This document shows, piece after piece, positions 53,940-64,000 of a stretch of DNA of 64,000 nt. The DNA comes from Dichetophora obliterata (lineage: Eukaryota > Arthropoda > Insecta > Diptera > Sciomyzidae). The notes beneath the pieces are model-generated. The model was given only the letters and a program-made list of their open reading frames with translations, did no database searches and was not told where the DNA came from. The translations under genes were made by a program, and so were the position numbers. Position 1 is the stretch's first letter. Each line of letters begins with the position of its first letter. The stretch spans positions 88,537,970-88,601,969 of the forward strand of contig OY986436.1 in the NCBI GenBank assembly GCA_963920525.1, in the 5' to 3' direction.

Positions 53940-54645
53940 GGCCAAAGAAGCGCACAAAAAGCACTGACGCCAGGTCATATTGTGATGTGGCCAAGGGGCA
54001 TGGTAAGGTGCTGGGTGTCATTGACACATAGAGGGAGGACGGGGCACTTTCTCGGAACAAATGGAGGTGGGTGGAGGCCGCATTAGTCTGCACCTACTTC
54101 CAGGTCCTGGAGGAGAACCCTGCCCCCCCCCCCCTAGGTGTCGAGACGCTGATTGGCTCAACTCGGGCCATGTAAAACTAATCGTCTGTGACGACGATAG
54201 ATCTGCCATGCTATACAAAGCGGCCATTAGTAACGTCGGCGAGGTTTGGTCTGGGGCAAAGCTGACGGCTGTAGAAAAGGACGAAATACCGGGTCGTCCA
54301 AAAGCAAGAGTGTGGCTACCGGACCTGAACAAAGCCGGACGAGATTTTAAAAATGTTCCAGGCTTGCAAACCATACATAAATATGGAAGGCTGGGCGATC
54401 GGCAAGATAGAGGAGCCTGTAGGTCCCTCAAGGCAGGTATTGCTGCTAATGACTGCCGTTCGCTAAAGCCGATAGAAGAGAGGAAGGCAGTCCTCTGTTG
54501 TTCCTTCTCAAGGGTCTTCCTGAAGGTGTACAGCAAGTACAAGCAGTCCAGTGGCTCTACAACAGAAGCGCAGTCAAGCCAGGCTGTAGCGGAAGTAGTA
54601 AAGACCCCAAGCAGTACGCCAGGTAGACCTCTATTGCGAGGATGA
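53940..54645 (+). pseudogene. LOA/I-group ORF1 C-terminal part (decayed)
   Basis: From near 53940 one frame reads KKRPKKRTKST and VAKGHGKVLGVIDT. A frame change near 54120 in a run of nine to ten C leads into ADWLNSGHVKLIVCDDD, VGEVWSGAKLTAVEKDEI and GRPKARVWLP. These align in order with the ORF1 domain of the element at 25396-30885. The N-terminal half is missing because of 5' truncation. Confidence 0.75.
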
Positions 54646-55117
54646 TCTCTTAGCTGAAGAGACGTCCGAAGAAGAGGGGCTGACGTAACGATGATGGCCA
54701 GCCAAAAATCTGGAGCGGATGAAGATGCTCCAATTAACCTTCATCATTCCAAGCTCCCCTCGGCGTATCCTCTAGTCCACCTTAAAAGCTGTGAATTCGA
54801 CGTAGCCCTCATTCAGGAACCCTGGGTATGTGGTGGCAGGGTTTGTGGATTGAGGATTACAAGACGCTGGTAGCTAATAATGTAGGTATGCCTAGAACGT
54901 GTATTGTAGCTAAAAATAACATTAATCTTTTCTTCTTCTACGTCTTCTAAAATAATACCCCCGCCTAACATTTGCAAGACAAACTGGGGAGCATACAAAA
55001 GGGCTTTAGCAAAAACCTTGCCATTGGCTCCGATTGACAAACCTAAATCGGCAGCTGATCTAGATGATATAGTCGATGTATTAACCAAAGCAATGAATTG
55101 CTCTCTTGCTTCCTCAT

Positions 55118-57728
55118 TAGGGCGTATCGAAAAATTTAGATCGTATTTTAAGAGGTCTCTAAAGTTGCATAGGATGGTCAAGATCTCTCAAAAAAATTTT
55201 TAGGAAAGAATAAAGATTTATTCTTCCTCTCCGTTGTTTTTAAGAAAAACAGTAAAAAATCACGATCTCAAAATGCTTTGATTTTTGTAAGAAAATCTTC
55301 ATATGTCTTAAAGTAAAAGTAAATAAAGACTTTAACTAACAATATCCTCTCAAATACGATGCCACTCTCGATTTTTACCCACAAGGTCCTGTGTAAAGGA
55401 TATTCGAATCTAAAGGTACACTCGAGGTAGCAAAAAACTTTTGATTGCTATTAAATTATATAAATTTTGGCGATTTTGATTATAGTGTTGAAGTTTTCCT
55501 TAAATTTGGGGAATTAATAATACGCATTTTCTTGTTTTTGAGAAATGTATACTTGAATGCAATTTTTTAACTTTTTTTAAAAAAAGGGATGTACGATTTT
55601 ATATCTCAGGCACCAGAAGTGGTACCGAAGATAATTTCCTTAATTTAGATTCTTCAAATATTTCTGAACAATACCCTGCCCAAAAATATCAATTTACAGC
55701 ACTAGGTTAAGATCACGATTTTTTCGTTTTTCAATTTTTAAAAAAAAATTTTCCTTTCTTAAGAATTTTATTATTTCGTTAAAACACCTTAACTCAGCAT
55801 TGATTAATATGTTATACTAAAATTTTGAGAATTTTTACTGAGTTTGCCATTGACTTAACAATTGTTGTTAAGAAGTATTAAAATTATTTAAATAATAAAC
55901 ATAAAGGAGATATGAACAAAATTGTTAGATTTTATGCTTGAAGTAACTTTTTTTAAATATCAAAATAGGAAAAAAAATCGTGGCCTTTTCCTGCTGTTTT
56001 AAAATAGATATTTTTACCCCCCTATTACGAATTCATACGATATACGCTTGCATTCTGTTATGCGGTATTACGAACTTACGTTTGTCGTATTAAATCCGAC
56101 AGTTAGCGTTTATCGTTTATCTGAAAAAAATGGTATTACGAAACGATACGTATCAGATCAGCTGTTCAATTTCATCCGCTTGTAAGGGGCTGAATATTCT
56201 TGTCTGATAGCTGAAATTATATATAAAATTAAAGTTTTTACTAAATGACCTTCTATCAAACAACTAGAATTTTTATTTAAAATCAAGTATGATTTATTTA
56301 TTAAATATATTTAGAATTTGTATTTAAATCATATAAAATCAACATTATATATAAAATTTTTGTCTTTTATCGAAATATTTCAATATTAAAGAAATAAAAA
56401 TGAGTTTTTTAAAAGGATTTGAACAAAATTAAGCGATTTTTTAGGCCAAGAGTTGCAAGCTCAAAAACTCAACTGGGACGTCTTGCCACTTTAATGGAAG
56501 AAAACGCCGATTATACATTTATCGATTTATTGATAACGACATAGTTAAATAGAAATGTTGAAATAAAATAACCTCAACAATCTTATTCCACCGTCTAATG
56601 AGCAAATCGTCACTTTCCAATTTCATGCCGTTGGTTATTTAGAGTTTCTGCTTTTAGCGCCTGCACGACCATTTCGATCTTCATGGCAGATAGAACAACA
56701 AGCAGCTGTCCCTTTTCGGCTTTGTCACCTTCCTTAACACGAATATCAATACTGTTCCTGGCATAGGAGCTTCAACTTCGTTCTTGTTTGCTTTTGAAGC
56801 CTTGGGATGAATATGAAGTTCCTTCACAGCTTCTTTATCGCGAGATTGGAAGCATCCCTCAACTTCCTTCTTTCCACAGCATCTATACGTGCCTCATCGA
56901 TTTCTTCACTAATATTGAACGCCACGGATGTCGTCGGAAACGTGTTTATATATATTATTTTTGAACTTTCAAAATATTGAAGTGACTTCAGTTTGAGAAT
57001 TTCAATTGTTTTTTCTTGAATTCACAGTAAAATGTAAACAAAAATCCCTTTCATTCACAATAGTATATCTATCGGGCGTATGAAAACGATAATATAAAAA
57101 CTTGATTTTTCCGATACGCTTGCAAGCGTCTATTGTGTATCGTATGGAAATCCATAATTGGGGGTTGGACAGGGTTTCACTCAAAACTACTTGCAGAATC
57201 CTCATTGAGAAAATTATCTTCGGTACCAATTCTGGTGCCCGAGACATACCTTATATTCATTTTTTTAAAAAAGTTAAAAAATTGCATTCAAGTATACATT
57301 TCTACAAAAAATGAAAATGAATATGCAAAAAATATGCAAATTATTAATTCGCCAAATTTAAGAAAAAGTTAACACTAATCAATATCACCAAAATTTAGAC
57401 AATCAAATAACAATTAAAAGTTCTGTGCTATGTCTAGACCTTTACTTTTACATTCGAAAATCCTTTACACAGGACACTGTGGGTAAAAACCAAGAGTAGC
57501 ATCGTGTTTGCTCAAATATTGTTAGTTGGAGTCTATATTTAATTTGCTTTTGCATTTTGAGATAGTGATTTTTTACTGTTTTTCTCAAAAAACAATTTTG
57601 TCCTTGCGGGAGAGGAAGAGATCCTTATTTTTTTCTAAAATTTTTTTTGGGAGATCTTTACCACCCTATGCAGCTTTTGAGACCTCTTAGAATGTGAAAT
57701 TCAAAAAATTGTAATACGGCACGCCCTA
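55118..57728. mobile_element. hAT-like element with 570-bp TIRs carrying host DNA
   Basis: The left end TAGGGCGTATCG and the inverse right end TAGGGCGTGCCG start terminal repeats of about 570 bp (left 55118-55690, right 57163-57728) with shared blocks AAGAGGTCTC, GATTTTTACCCACA, AAATTGCATTCAAGTATAC (inverse) and GGTACCGAAGATAATTT. The flanks TTCCTCAT (55110-55117) and TTCCTCAC (57729-57736) are an 8-bp duplication with one change. No transposase is present. The interior includes a pyruvate carboxylase fragment and half of the MITE family seen at 48674. A second, inner pair of inverted ends (CCCCCTATTACG at 56018 and its inverse at 57164) suggests another nested TIR element. Confidence 0.85.
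56630..56850 (-). pseudogene. Pyruvate carboxylase biotin-carrier domain fragment
   Basis: The minus strand reads RDKEAVKELHIHPKASKANK then NEVEAPMPGTV, and after a one-base loss IRVKEGDKAEKGQLLVVLS, AMKIEMVVQA. This matches the end of pyruvate carboxylase, where AMKM carries the biotinylated Lys; here the motif is AMKI. The upstream flank to about 56930 is probably also derived from the gene but is too damaged to align. No intron is seen in the piece. It lies inside the hAT-like element, so it was either captured by a transposon or retroposed into it. Confidence 0.8.
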
Positions 57729-60700
57729 TTCCTCACGTCCTAGAAGGACAACAAGAGGGAAGCTAAAACTAAAGTGGTGGTCCTCCGCATTGGATGGGCT
57801 GAGGACTGAATGTAGAAGGCTCTTTTAACGTGAGCCTTTTAACGTATCCCTTAAAAATTTCAAAACTGAAACCGGAAAAGCTAAAAGATCCTTTTGGAAA
57901 CGATTCTGTGAAGGAATTGAAGAAATTTCACAGGCTTCTAGGCTGCGCAAGATTCTCGCGAGCACACCATGCACACCCGGCTATCTCAAAAGGTCGGATG
58001 GAACATGGCAACGTCTGGTGAGGAGTCTCTCAACCTCCTATTAGATGCACACTTCTCTGGTAGAAGCGCGCCTACTGGTGCACAACTGCCTAGTCCTAGC
58101 TGTTCTACGCACGACACCGAAGGCATAGTCTCCGATAGGAAACTAAAATGGGCAATGAACAGCTTCAAGCCCTATAAATCACCAGGGCCTGATGGTGTTT
58201 ACCCTGTAGAAATACAAGAAGCTGCGATATATATTTTACCTTGGCTTCGCATTTTTTTCAATGGCTGCATAAGCCTGACATATTCCCAACGCTTGGAATA
58301 AGGCCAGAGTGGTCTTCATACCCAAAGCAGGGAAGACATCACATACCACTCCCAAAGATTTCAGGCATATAAGTCTAACGTCTTTCCTCTTGAAGAAGTT
58401 AGAACGTCTATTAGATCTGTATCTACGCAGCAGTATCGACTATATGCTATCGCAGCAGCATCACAGTATGCATATAGTAAGGGAAGGTCCGTGGAAACGG
58501 CCTTACACTTACTGGTCGGGGCCATTGAAAGATCCTTCCTGCATAGTGAATTCACCTTAGTTGCTTTCGTAGACATAGAGGCAGCATTTAATAATGTCAC
58601 GTCACAATCTATACGACTAGAATTGCGTAGGTTAGGTGTGAATAAAATTTTTACTGATCTAATAGATAAGATAATCAACTGCCGAGTAATTTAATCAGAC
58701 CTAGGTGCGTACAGCGCTGTAATATCGGTTAAAAGAGGTACGCCACAATATGGTGTGCTATCTTCACTCCTCTGGTATTTGGTAGTGAACAACGTACTGC
58801 TATCTCTGTGTAGTGGCAGCATACGCCGATGACCTAGTAATCGCAGTCAGAGGCAAATTTCCCACTACCCTACGCGACATTATGCGAAGAGCTCTTTGCA
58901 AACTCGAGCGATGAACCGAACCCTGTGGTCTTGGAGTAAATCCGGCCAAAACAGAACTGCACCTTTTCACAAGGAACCATAGAATTCCGTCTCTTACACC
59001 AATCATGCTAAATGAGTCTGCATTGTCCTTATAGGAAAATGCAAAATATCTAGAACTCATTCTTGATAGGAATCTTAGCTGAAAACTTAATATTTCTGAG
59101 CGTACGAAGAAAGCGACAGTTGTAAAAAAGCTATAGGGACAAGATGGGGTTTTTGCCCCTAATATCGTTCATGGGCTGTATACAGGGCTCATCAGACCTA
59201 TAATTCTATACGGAGCAACGATATGGTGGCCAGCCTTGGAGAAGGTCGCATATATAAACCAGCTTCAAAAAGTTCACAAAATGGTATCTATTTGCATCAG
59301 CGGTGCTCTGAGAACAACACCGACTGCAGCTTCAGCGACTTTACTCCACCTTCTACCGTTCGACTTGATTGCTAGGCAACATGCAGCTTGTTCGGCGGTC
59401 AGACTAAGGGAAAGTGGAGTATGGAAAAGCCTGGGTTCAGTACACGCATCCATACTCTACAAATTCAACTTCATTCCGCCAAAGACTGATTACTGTAAAC
59501 CACTGCTTTCTGGAAAAACTCCACCACGATGGAAACTACGGCACGCTCATTCCACCTAGAACATACTGGAATAAAGGTGCGCCGTAGAAACCAGGGTATC
59601 TGCACTTCTATGCAGATGGGTCAAAATTAAAATCAAAAGAATTAGGGCTATCCTTGGTTCCTAAGCTGCCAGATCACTGTAGTGTTTTCCAAGCCGAAAT
59701 AATGGCGATTAAGGAAGCTGCAACATGGCTCTCAGAGAATGTCGTCTCTAAACGAGAAATATATATTTTCTCGGACAGCCAAGCAGCGATCAAATCGATG
59801 GAGCAAATATCCATCAAATCTAAAGTAGCCAAAGAATGCCGTGCTGCATTAGGCAAAATTTTTTGACATCAGCGTAATATGGGTACCTGGGCATAAGGCC
59901 ATACGGGGAAATTAAAAAGCAGACGAGCTTGCTAGGAAACGTACATCGGTGACTTCAATGGTTTGGAACTCACCGAGCATCCCGATGGCTGCTGTCAAAA
60001 TGCTGCTTAATGAGTACACCACATCTAAAGCCAACTCAAGATGGGCTGAACTCTCAACAAATTATCTAGCCGACTCTTAACCCAAAGCGATCGAGAGCCC
60101 TTCTCTCGTAGACCAGAGAGAAGACCAGAGAGAAGACCAGAGGTAGCCACGCTTATGGCCGTTACCACAGGGCACTGCTTAATAGGTTGACTTATGCAGA
60201 AGCTGCAGGGTTGAGGAGGGGGAAGAAACCATCCCCCACCTTCTATGTTCCTGTTCCGCGCTTGCTAGAAGAAGGTATAAATATCGGGTCATTCTTCTTA
60301 TCTGAGCTTGACGACCTGTCAAGGACAAGCGTCAAGTCTTACAAGCTTTATTAAGAGCTCAATGTGGTTCCACTCGGACTAAAGGCCAAGTGTATAGCGT
60401 TAGCACAATGGACCTTTTAGGTCTAAATGAGCCGTGGTACGTGTGTATGGTTTGAGCACGTACAGCGGCTGCCGTCTCAACCTAACCCAACCTATGTATT
60501 TGTTGTAATTTTTTGATTTCAGAAAAAAATTGGAAGCAAAAAAAATAAATTTTGATAAAAATTGTCAATGCTTTTCAGTTATTGACAATTTCATTAAAAA
60601 ATTCTGTTTCTTGACCCTTAAAATTTTGTTTTGAAAACAAAAATTACAACAAACACATAGAAATATAAAAAATACTGGTTGACAATTGTTAATTTGCCAG

Positions 60701-60914
60701 AATAGGGCTGTTAATGTTTATTAAATTAAAATTAATTAAATTAATTAATTAAAATTAAAGAAGAAAAACCAAAAACTTGAACAGTAGCGCCCTCTGGCGG
60801 ATGCCTTAGAAAAAAATAAATATCAAAAACAGATTCCTTTTACCAAAAAATCAATCCGGCAAGTTTTTATAAAAATATTTATAATTAAAGTTTTCTATAT
60901 GACTTTGTTATTTA

Positions 60915-61372
60915 TTATGTTGATTTTATATGATTTAAATACAAATTATAAATGTTTGATAGTTTAAATCATACTTGATTTTAAATACAAATTCTAGTTG
61001 TTCCATAGTTTAAAATCGTTATTGAGCTTTAGGTCAAAGTTAGAACAATTAATTGTTCTAGCGAACCTTTTCAAAGAAACAACAACAACAACGTTTTTCA
61101 ATATGAAAAGGAAAACATCACTAGTTACAGGCTTCATCAGAAATCTTTGTGATACGCCGTGCAAGCGCATTAGCGCTCTACACCACAGAGGCGATGAGAT
61201 TTTAAGTGTCGGCCGAGTTATTGCAGAATTGTTCTAACCTGACCTAAAGCTCAATAAACAATTTTAAACTATCAAACAACTAGAATTTGTATTTAAAATC
61301 AAGTATGATTTAAACTATCAAACATTTAGAATTTGTATTTAAATCATAGAAAATCAACAATATTTTTAATTT
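60915..61372. mobile_element. Long-TIR MITE, copy 2, inserted in an arm of the long-TIR element
   Basis: Inverted arms of about 130 bp begin TATGTTGATTTTATATGATT and end, inversely, the same way near 61370. Between the arms is a segment with AACAACAACAACG, GCTTCATCAGAAATCTTTGT and a GCGCATTAGCGCTCTACACC stretch that resembles a pol III A-box region in the other direction. The insertion explains why the right arm of the 53294-61542 element is interrupted. Confidence 0.8.
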
Positions 61373-61989
61373 TTCAATCTCATTTTTATGAGAAAGTATT
61401 TTTTTCGATTTCCAAACTTTAACGAATTTTCCGGTAGCTCGATACTAACCTCAGACCAATGGTTTGTTCGCCAAAGTTTCTTACAATTGCCCGTAGATGT
61501 TTTTGCTATATTCTTTGTCGTCAAAAAATTTTACCCGGCCTTATATGCTCTAATTTTTCATGCTGATTTGTTGACCAATACCAGCTAAATAAGGAAGCGT
61601 TTGTTATGGTGCTTGATTCAATTTTTTATGATGCTTGATTTAGGTGAAGCCCTTGGCCAGTTCCGGGTGGATCTCCATATAATCAGTTACAGTTGCAATT
61701 TGGGCTGCGTTCTTATGTTTTCCACAAATAAAAAATGCAAATAAATAATAAACTAAACAAAAATAATTAAAATCGTTCACTTTTTAAACTTTTTCTAACT
61801 TTTCGCGACTTTTCAGAAGCGACAACCAAATCAATAAATCGGTTTCTGTGACACCTAATACCGACACAAAACCAATTTCGAAAATGAAACTAGTTTCTAA
61901 ATCGATAATTGGTTTCTATGACACCAAACTGAAATCTGTGTCCATTACAAAACTGATTCTGACAATTGTCGGTTTCCACAACACCCCTG

Positions 61990-63918
61990 ATTACTAAGGA
62001 ATTGGAATTGGTAATTGGACATCTCAATTCCTCCGGAATGAAATTGAAAAAAAGTGTCAATTCCATGACAGGAATTGTAACTGATCATTTACAATTCCAT
62101 TACAGGAATTGTAATTGGCAATTCAACACGTCAATTCCTCAGGAATGAAGTTGAAAAAAATTGTGAAATGTTTTTGTTAGCGTTGTGAAACTGCAATATG
62201 TTGCCAATGTCTCACATGTACAAGTGTATTTTCCAATTAAATAAATAAATATTGCATATGCTTTTGCAGAAAGAATATTTTTCCCATCAACATTAGTAGT
62301 ATATTCTAATTATACCAATATAATTAATATATTCTCTCAGCGTATTTGACAGAGGATGTTGGTGGAAAAATATTTTTCCTTCTTAATAAACCTTTAATAT
62401 CAACAAAAGTAAGAAAATATTTACAACAACCTTTTTCTAATTGAAAAATATGTCATTTGTTTAAATATGGTTTTCCTATGATAAAATAGTGTCTTTTACA
62501 ATGTGGCAGCGATGAAGTCCTTAAGAACGATGTTTTCCAAAATGATTTACATAACCTGCTTCGCTCATAAACTTCATCGTTTGTATTTCAAAATTTTTGT
62601 TAAAAAATTTTTTAAAACTGTTTGTTTTTAACATTGATGCAGGTAGAGTTACGATACGTTGGACACATGGCTGATGGCGGCTGCATACTAAGTTAAATAT
62701 TTTTAAATTGGTGCCCTTGCTTAAACATTGAAGTACGAAGACAGCGAAGCTCTTCGTTTGTCAAAAAAATTATTCATGAAAGAAACATCAACATTTTGGC
62801 ACACAAAAAAACCAATTTTTGATAATTCACCGCTCTATTAGAAGAAAAAAGTTAATCGTTACAGTCCAGCCTGAATGTACTTAAATATGTTAAGCTCATC
62901 TTATAACTGTTTAATGAACGGAACTTTTTAAATATACTTAATTCAGTTGTCGTTTTTGTGCACAACTTAAAGGTGTGTGGGAATTATTTTATACCACCAA
63001 ACTGGCCAAAAGTCAGGTGTTCCAAATGAAACAAAAATTGGTGCCATTATAATGTAGACATATTGAAATACACGTGTAGAAATTTTTAAGTGTTTTGCGA
63101 TATTATTTTTTGAATAGCATGTGTTAACACTCAATAATGTTGCAGCGGTACAAGTATATTCCAATTAATTAAAACTCCCTTATTATAAAGATACCTATGT
63201 TAATTTTTGTTGATCTTTTCATTTACTTTAAAGAAGTCAATAGAGGCATTACTGAAATAGGCAATTAATTAAAAATTCAAGCTCAATATTTCCAAATATA
63301 GCTGTATATAGGGATGAAAGTTGGCTACCGATTCAAGATTCGAAAGAATTCCACTGCACATCGTGAAGTTTTACATTCCATTTGAAAGCTAAGTATGTGC
63401 ACATTAAAAAAAAGTGACACTTTTTACCAAGAATTTAATATAATTGAGTTGAAAATACGATTTAAAAAGCTCTTTAACCCATTAACAGCCAAATGAAAAG
63501 TAAAAGTGAAAAGTCCAAAAATGTTTATTTTACAATAGAAAACAAACTAGCAAAAAAATTTTTTTATTTTTATTTTTTATTTTTTTTTATTTTTTTTATT
63601 TTTATTTTTTATTTTTTTTTATTTTTTTTATTTTTTTTTTTAACATATTTTTAAAAAAAGATGAGAAACAATTTGAATTGACCCGCTTAGCAATTGTAAA
63701 TTAACAAAAAAATTCACTAATGCTTAACAACAAAGAAAACTTAAAAAGTTAAAAATATTTTGCTGTACTCAAATGAGAACTCAATGCTGTACTCAAAGGT
63801 GGTGAAGTTTTGATGCACCAGCCGCATGTGTTAAGATGATTCGTCATTGCATTTTAAGATAAAATCATTGGTAACAATTATTTATCAGTTTAATAACATT
63901 CCTGAAGGTGCTATTATA
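61990..63918. other. Intron or intergenic DNA without recognisable genes
   Basis: At 62020-62160 a TCAATTCCTC(C/A)GGAATGAA unit appears twice, about 105 bp apart, with further GGAATTG motifs between. At 63540-63645 there is a (TTTTA)-type low-complexity run. Nothing else is supported. Confidence 0.5.
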
Positions 63919-63975
63919 ATGTCATCTTTGCGCAAAAATTTTATAAAAAAAGAAAAAGAGAACAATTCATTAAAG
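63919..63975 (+). CDS. Possible first coding exon of an unknown gene
   Basis: An ATG at 63919 opens 19 codons rich in Lys, Asn and Glu, ending at AAAG|GTAAGT, a strong donor site. There is no homology to judge by and the window ends 25 bases later. It could be an unrelated gene inside or beyond TM9SF4, or chance. Confidence 0.25.
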
Positions 63976-64000
63976 GTAAGTGATACTCTTCAAGTGGTAA

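Larger units (their letters stand above)
54691..60240 (+). pseudogene. LOA/I-group ORF2 (decayed, split by a hAT-like insertion)
   Basis: The endonuclease start (INLHHSKLPSA, VALIQEPWV) is at 54735-54835. A deletion then leads to TNWGAYKRAL-like sequence near 54980 and the hAT-like insertion at 55118. The linker resumes at 57737 with RTTRGKLKLKWWSSAL. RT shows KSPGPDGVYPVEIQ (58170), FVDIEAAFNNV (58570), a GVLSSLLWYLVVN segment and AYADDLVIAV (58820). RNase H shows FYADGSKLK (59605), FQAEIMAIKEAA and FSDSQAAIKSM (59770). Many stops are present. Confidence 0.8.
53926..60492 (+). mobile_element. Decayed LOA/I-group non-LTR retrotransposon (relative of 25396-30885)
   Basis: The target duplication TATGTGTTTGTTGT / TATGTATTTGTTGT lies at 53912-53925 and 60493-60506. 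The element ends in CCTAACCCAACC, like the CCTAA tail of the intact relative. It is 5'-truncated within ORF1 and has lost the middle of its endonuclease. A 2.6-kb hAT-like insertion splits ORF2 at 55118. After removal of that insertion about 3.9 kb remain. Confidence 0.85.
53294..61542. mobile_element. Long-TIR element with 6-bp TSD, enlarged by further insertions
   Basis: It is flanked by ATATGC (53288-53293 and 61543-61548). The left arm from 53294 and the inverse of the right arm from 61542 match over about 600 bp with gaps: ATCTACGGGCAATT, AAGAAACTTTG, ATAAATATTTTTATAAAA, CCTATTCTGGCAAATTAAC and TTTCTATGTGTTTGTTGT occur in the same order. Without the nested LOA-like element and MITE it would be about 1.2 kb. 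A short minus-strand ORF in the left arm (53791-53588) has no recognised function. The superfamily is unknown; 6-bp duplications occur in Polintons, but none of their genes is present. Confidence 0.75.
53055..61989. mobile_element. hAT-type MITE (same family as 21769-22438), split by nested insertions
   Basis: The left part 53055-53293 matches the first half of the copy at 21769 (AACCACAGAATTGAAACAG, ACGATATCGGTTTC, AACCGACAATTGAAACAAC). The right part 61543-61989 matches its second half (ATATGCTCTAATTTTTCATG, CCAATACCAGCTAAATAAGG, GGTTTCCACAACACCCC). The break falls at ATATGC, which is present on both sides, so one MITE was split by a single insertion event. Confidence 0.8.
39408..64000 (+). 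other. TM9SF4 intron 7, at least 24.6 kb and open at the window edge
   Basis: No sequence resembling the remaining TM9SF4 exons (the next expected residues after FG are a membrane span) was seen on the plus strand between 39408 and 64000. The interval is almost wholly mobile DNA. Confidence 0.65.

Noticed and set aside
53294..61542. Polinton/Maverick element
   Set aside because: The 6-bp duplication and long TIRs fit, but no polymerase B, integrase, ATPase or capsid gene is present; the interior is a later LOA-like insertion.
39408..64000. Further TM9SF4 exons
   Set aside because: I looked on the plus strand for the conserved membrane-span segments that follow IVFG and saw none; all longer frames belong to mobile elements.
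1..64000. CRISPR arrays, bacterial operons, riboswitches or an integrated virus with its own structural genes
   Set aside because: No spaced direct repeats of CRISPR type, no ribosome-binding sites or operon spacing, and no viral genes other than retrotransposon gag and pol; the sequence is eukaryotic.

Overview
The window is AT-rich eukaryotic nuclear DNA with short GT-AG introns. It holds one host gene and many transposable elements typical of higher flies (BEL/Pao, Gypsy, R1/LOA-like, RTE and CR1/Jockey-like retroelements, a Penelope-like element, hAT-like DNA transposons and many MITEs). A schizophoran dipteran, perhaps a tephritid fruit fly, is the best guess; this is inferred from the TM9SF4 sequence and TE mix, not proven.

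Host gene: TM9SF4 (nonaspanin family, + strand) runs from a two-codon first coding exon at 18227 to an exon ending at 39407, and continues past the right edge. All seven exons join in frame. Intron 4 is 19.3 kb (19151-38476) and intron 7 is at least 24.5 kb; both are filled with mobile DNA. A CR1/Jockey-like retroelement ends about 210 bp upstream of the start codon.

Layout. 1-3703: a decayed Gypsy element (minus), cut by the window edge. 4037-4257: a hAT dimerisation-domain remnant. 5077-8995: a structurally complete hAT-like transposon with an 8-bp target duplication, a broken transposase and a nested MITE. 9004-13080: intergenic DNA with a TTAA-flanked MITE. 13080-18019: a CR1/Jockey-like element whose ORF1 has a PHD finger. 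Intron 4: a TA-flanked MITE, a hAT-type MITE, an R1-like fragment with a perfect 361-bp duplication, a near-intact 5.5-kb LOA/I-group element (25396-30885), tRNA-like SINE heads, a hAT MITE, a minisatellite, a 5'-truncated RTE, and a Penelope-like 3' end with a hammerhead-ribozyme-like core. Intron 7: a second Gypsy (about 40401-51888, minus) interrupted by a TIR element that itself contains a BEL/Pao element with almost identical LTRs; then a decayed non-LTR element; then a five-layer nest (53055-61989) whose innermost layer holds a pyruvate carboxylase biotin-domain pseudogene.

No operon-like or defence system was found. The most notable content is the nested insertion history with base-level target duplications, the captured pyruvate carboxylase fragment, a BEL element with an open ORF but a deleted integrase catalytic segment, the hammerhead-like core, and a possible 28-nt intron in the hAT-like transposase. 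All family assignments come from reading motifs by eye; no database search was run.
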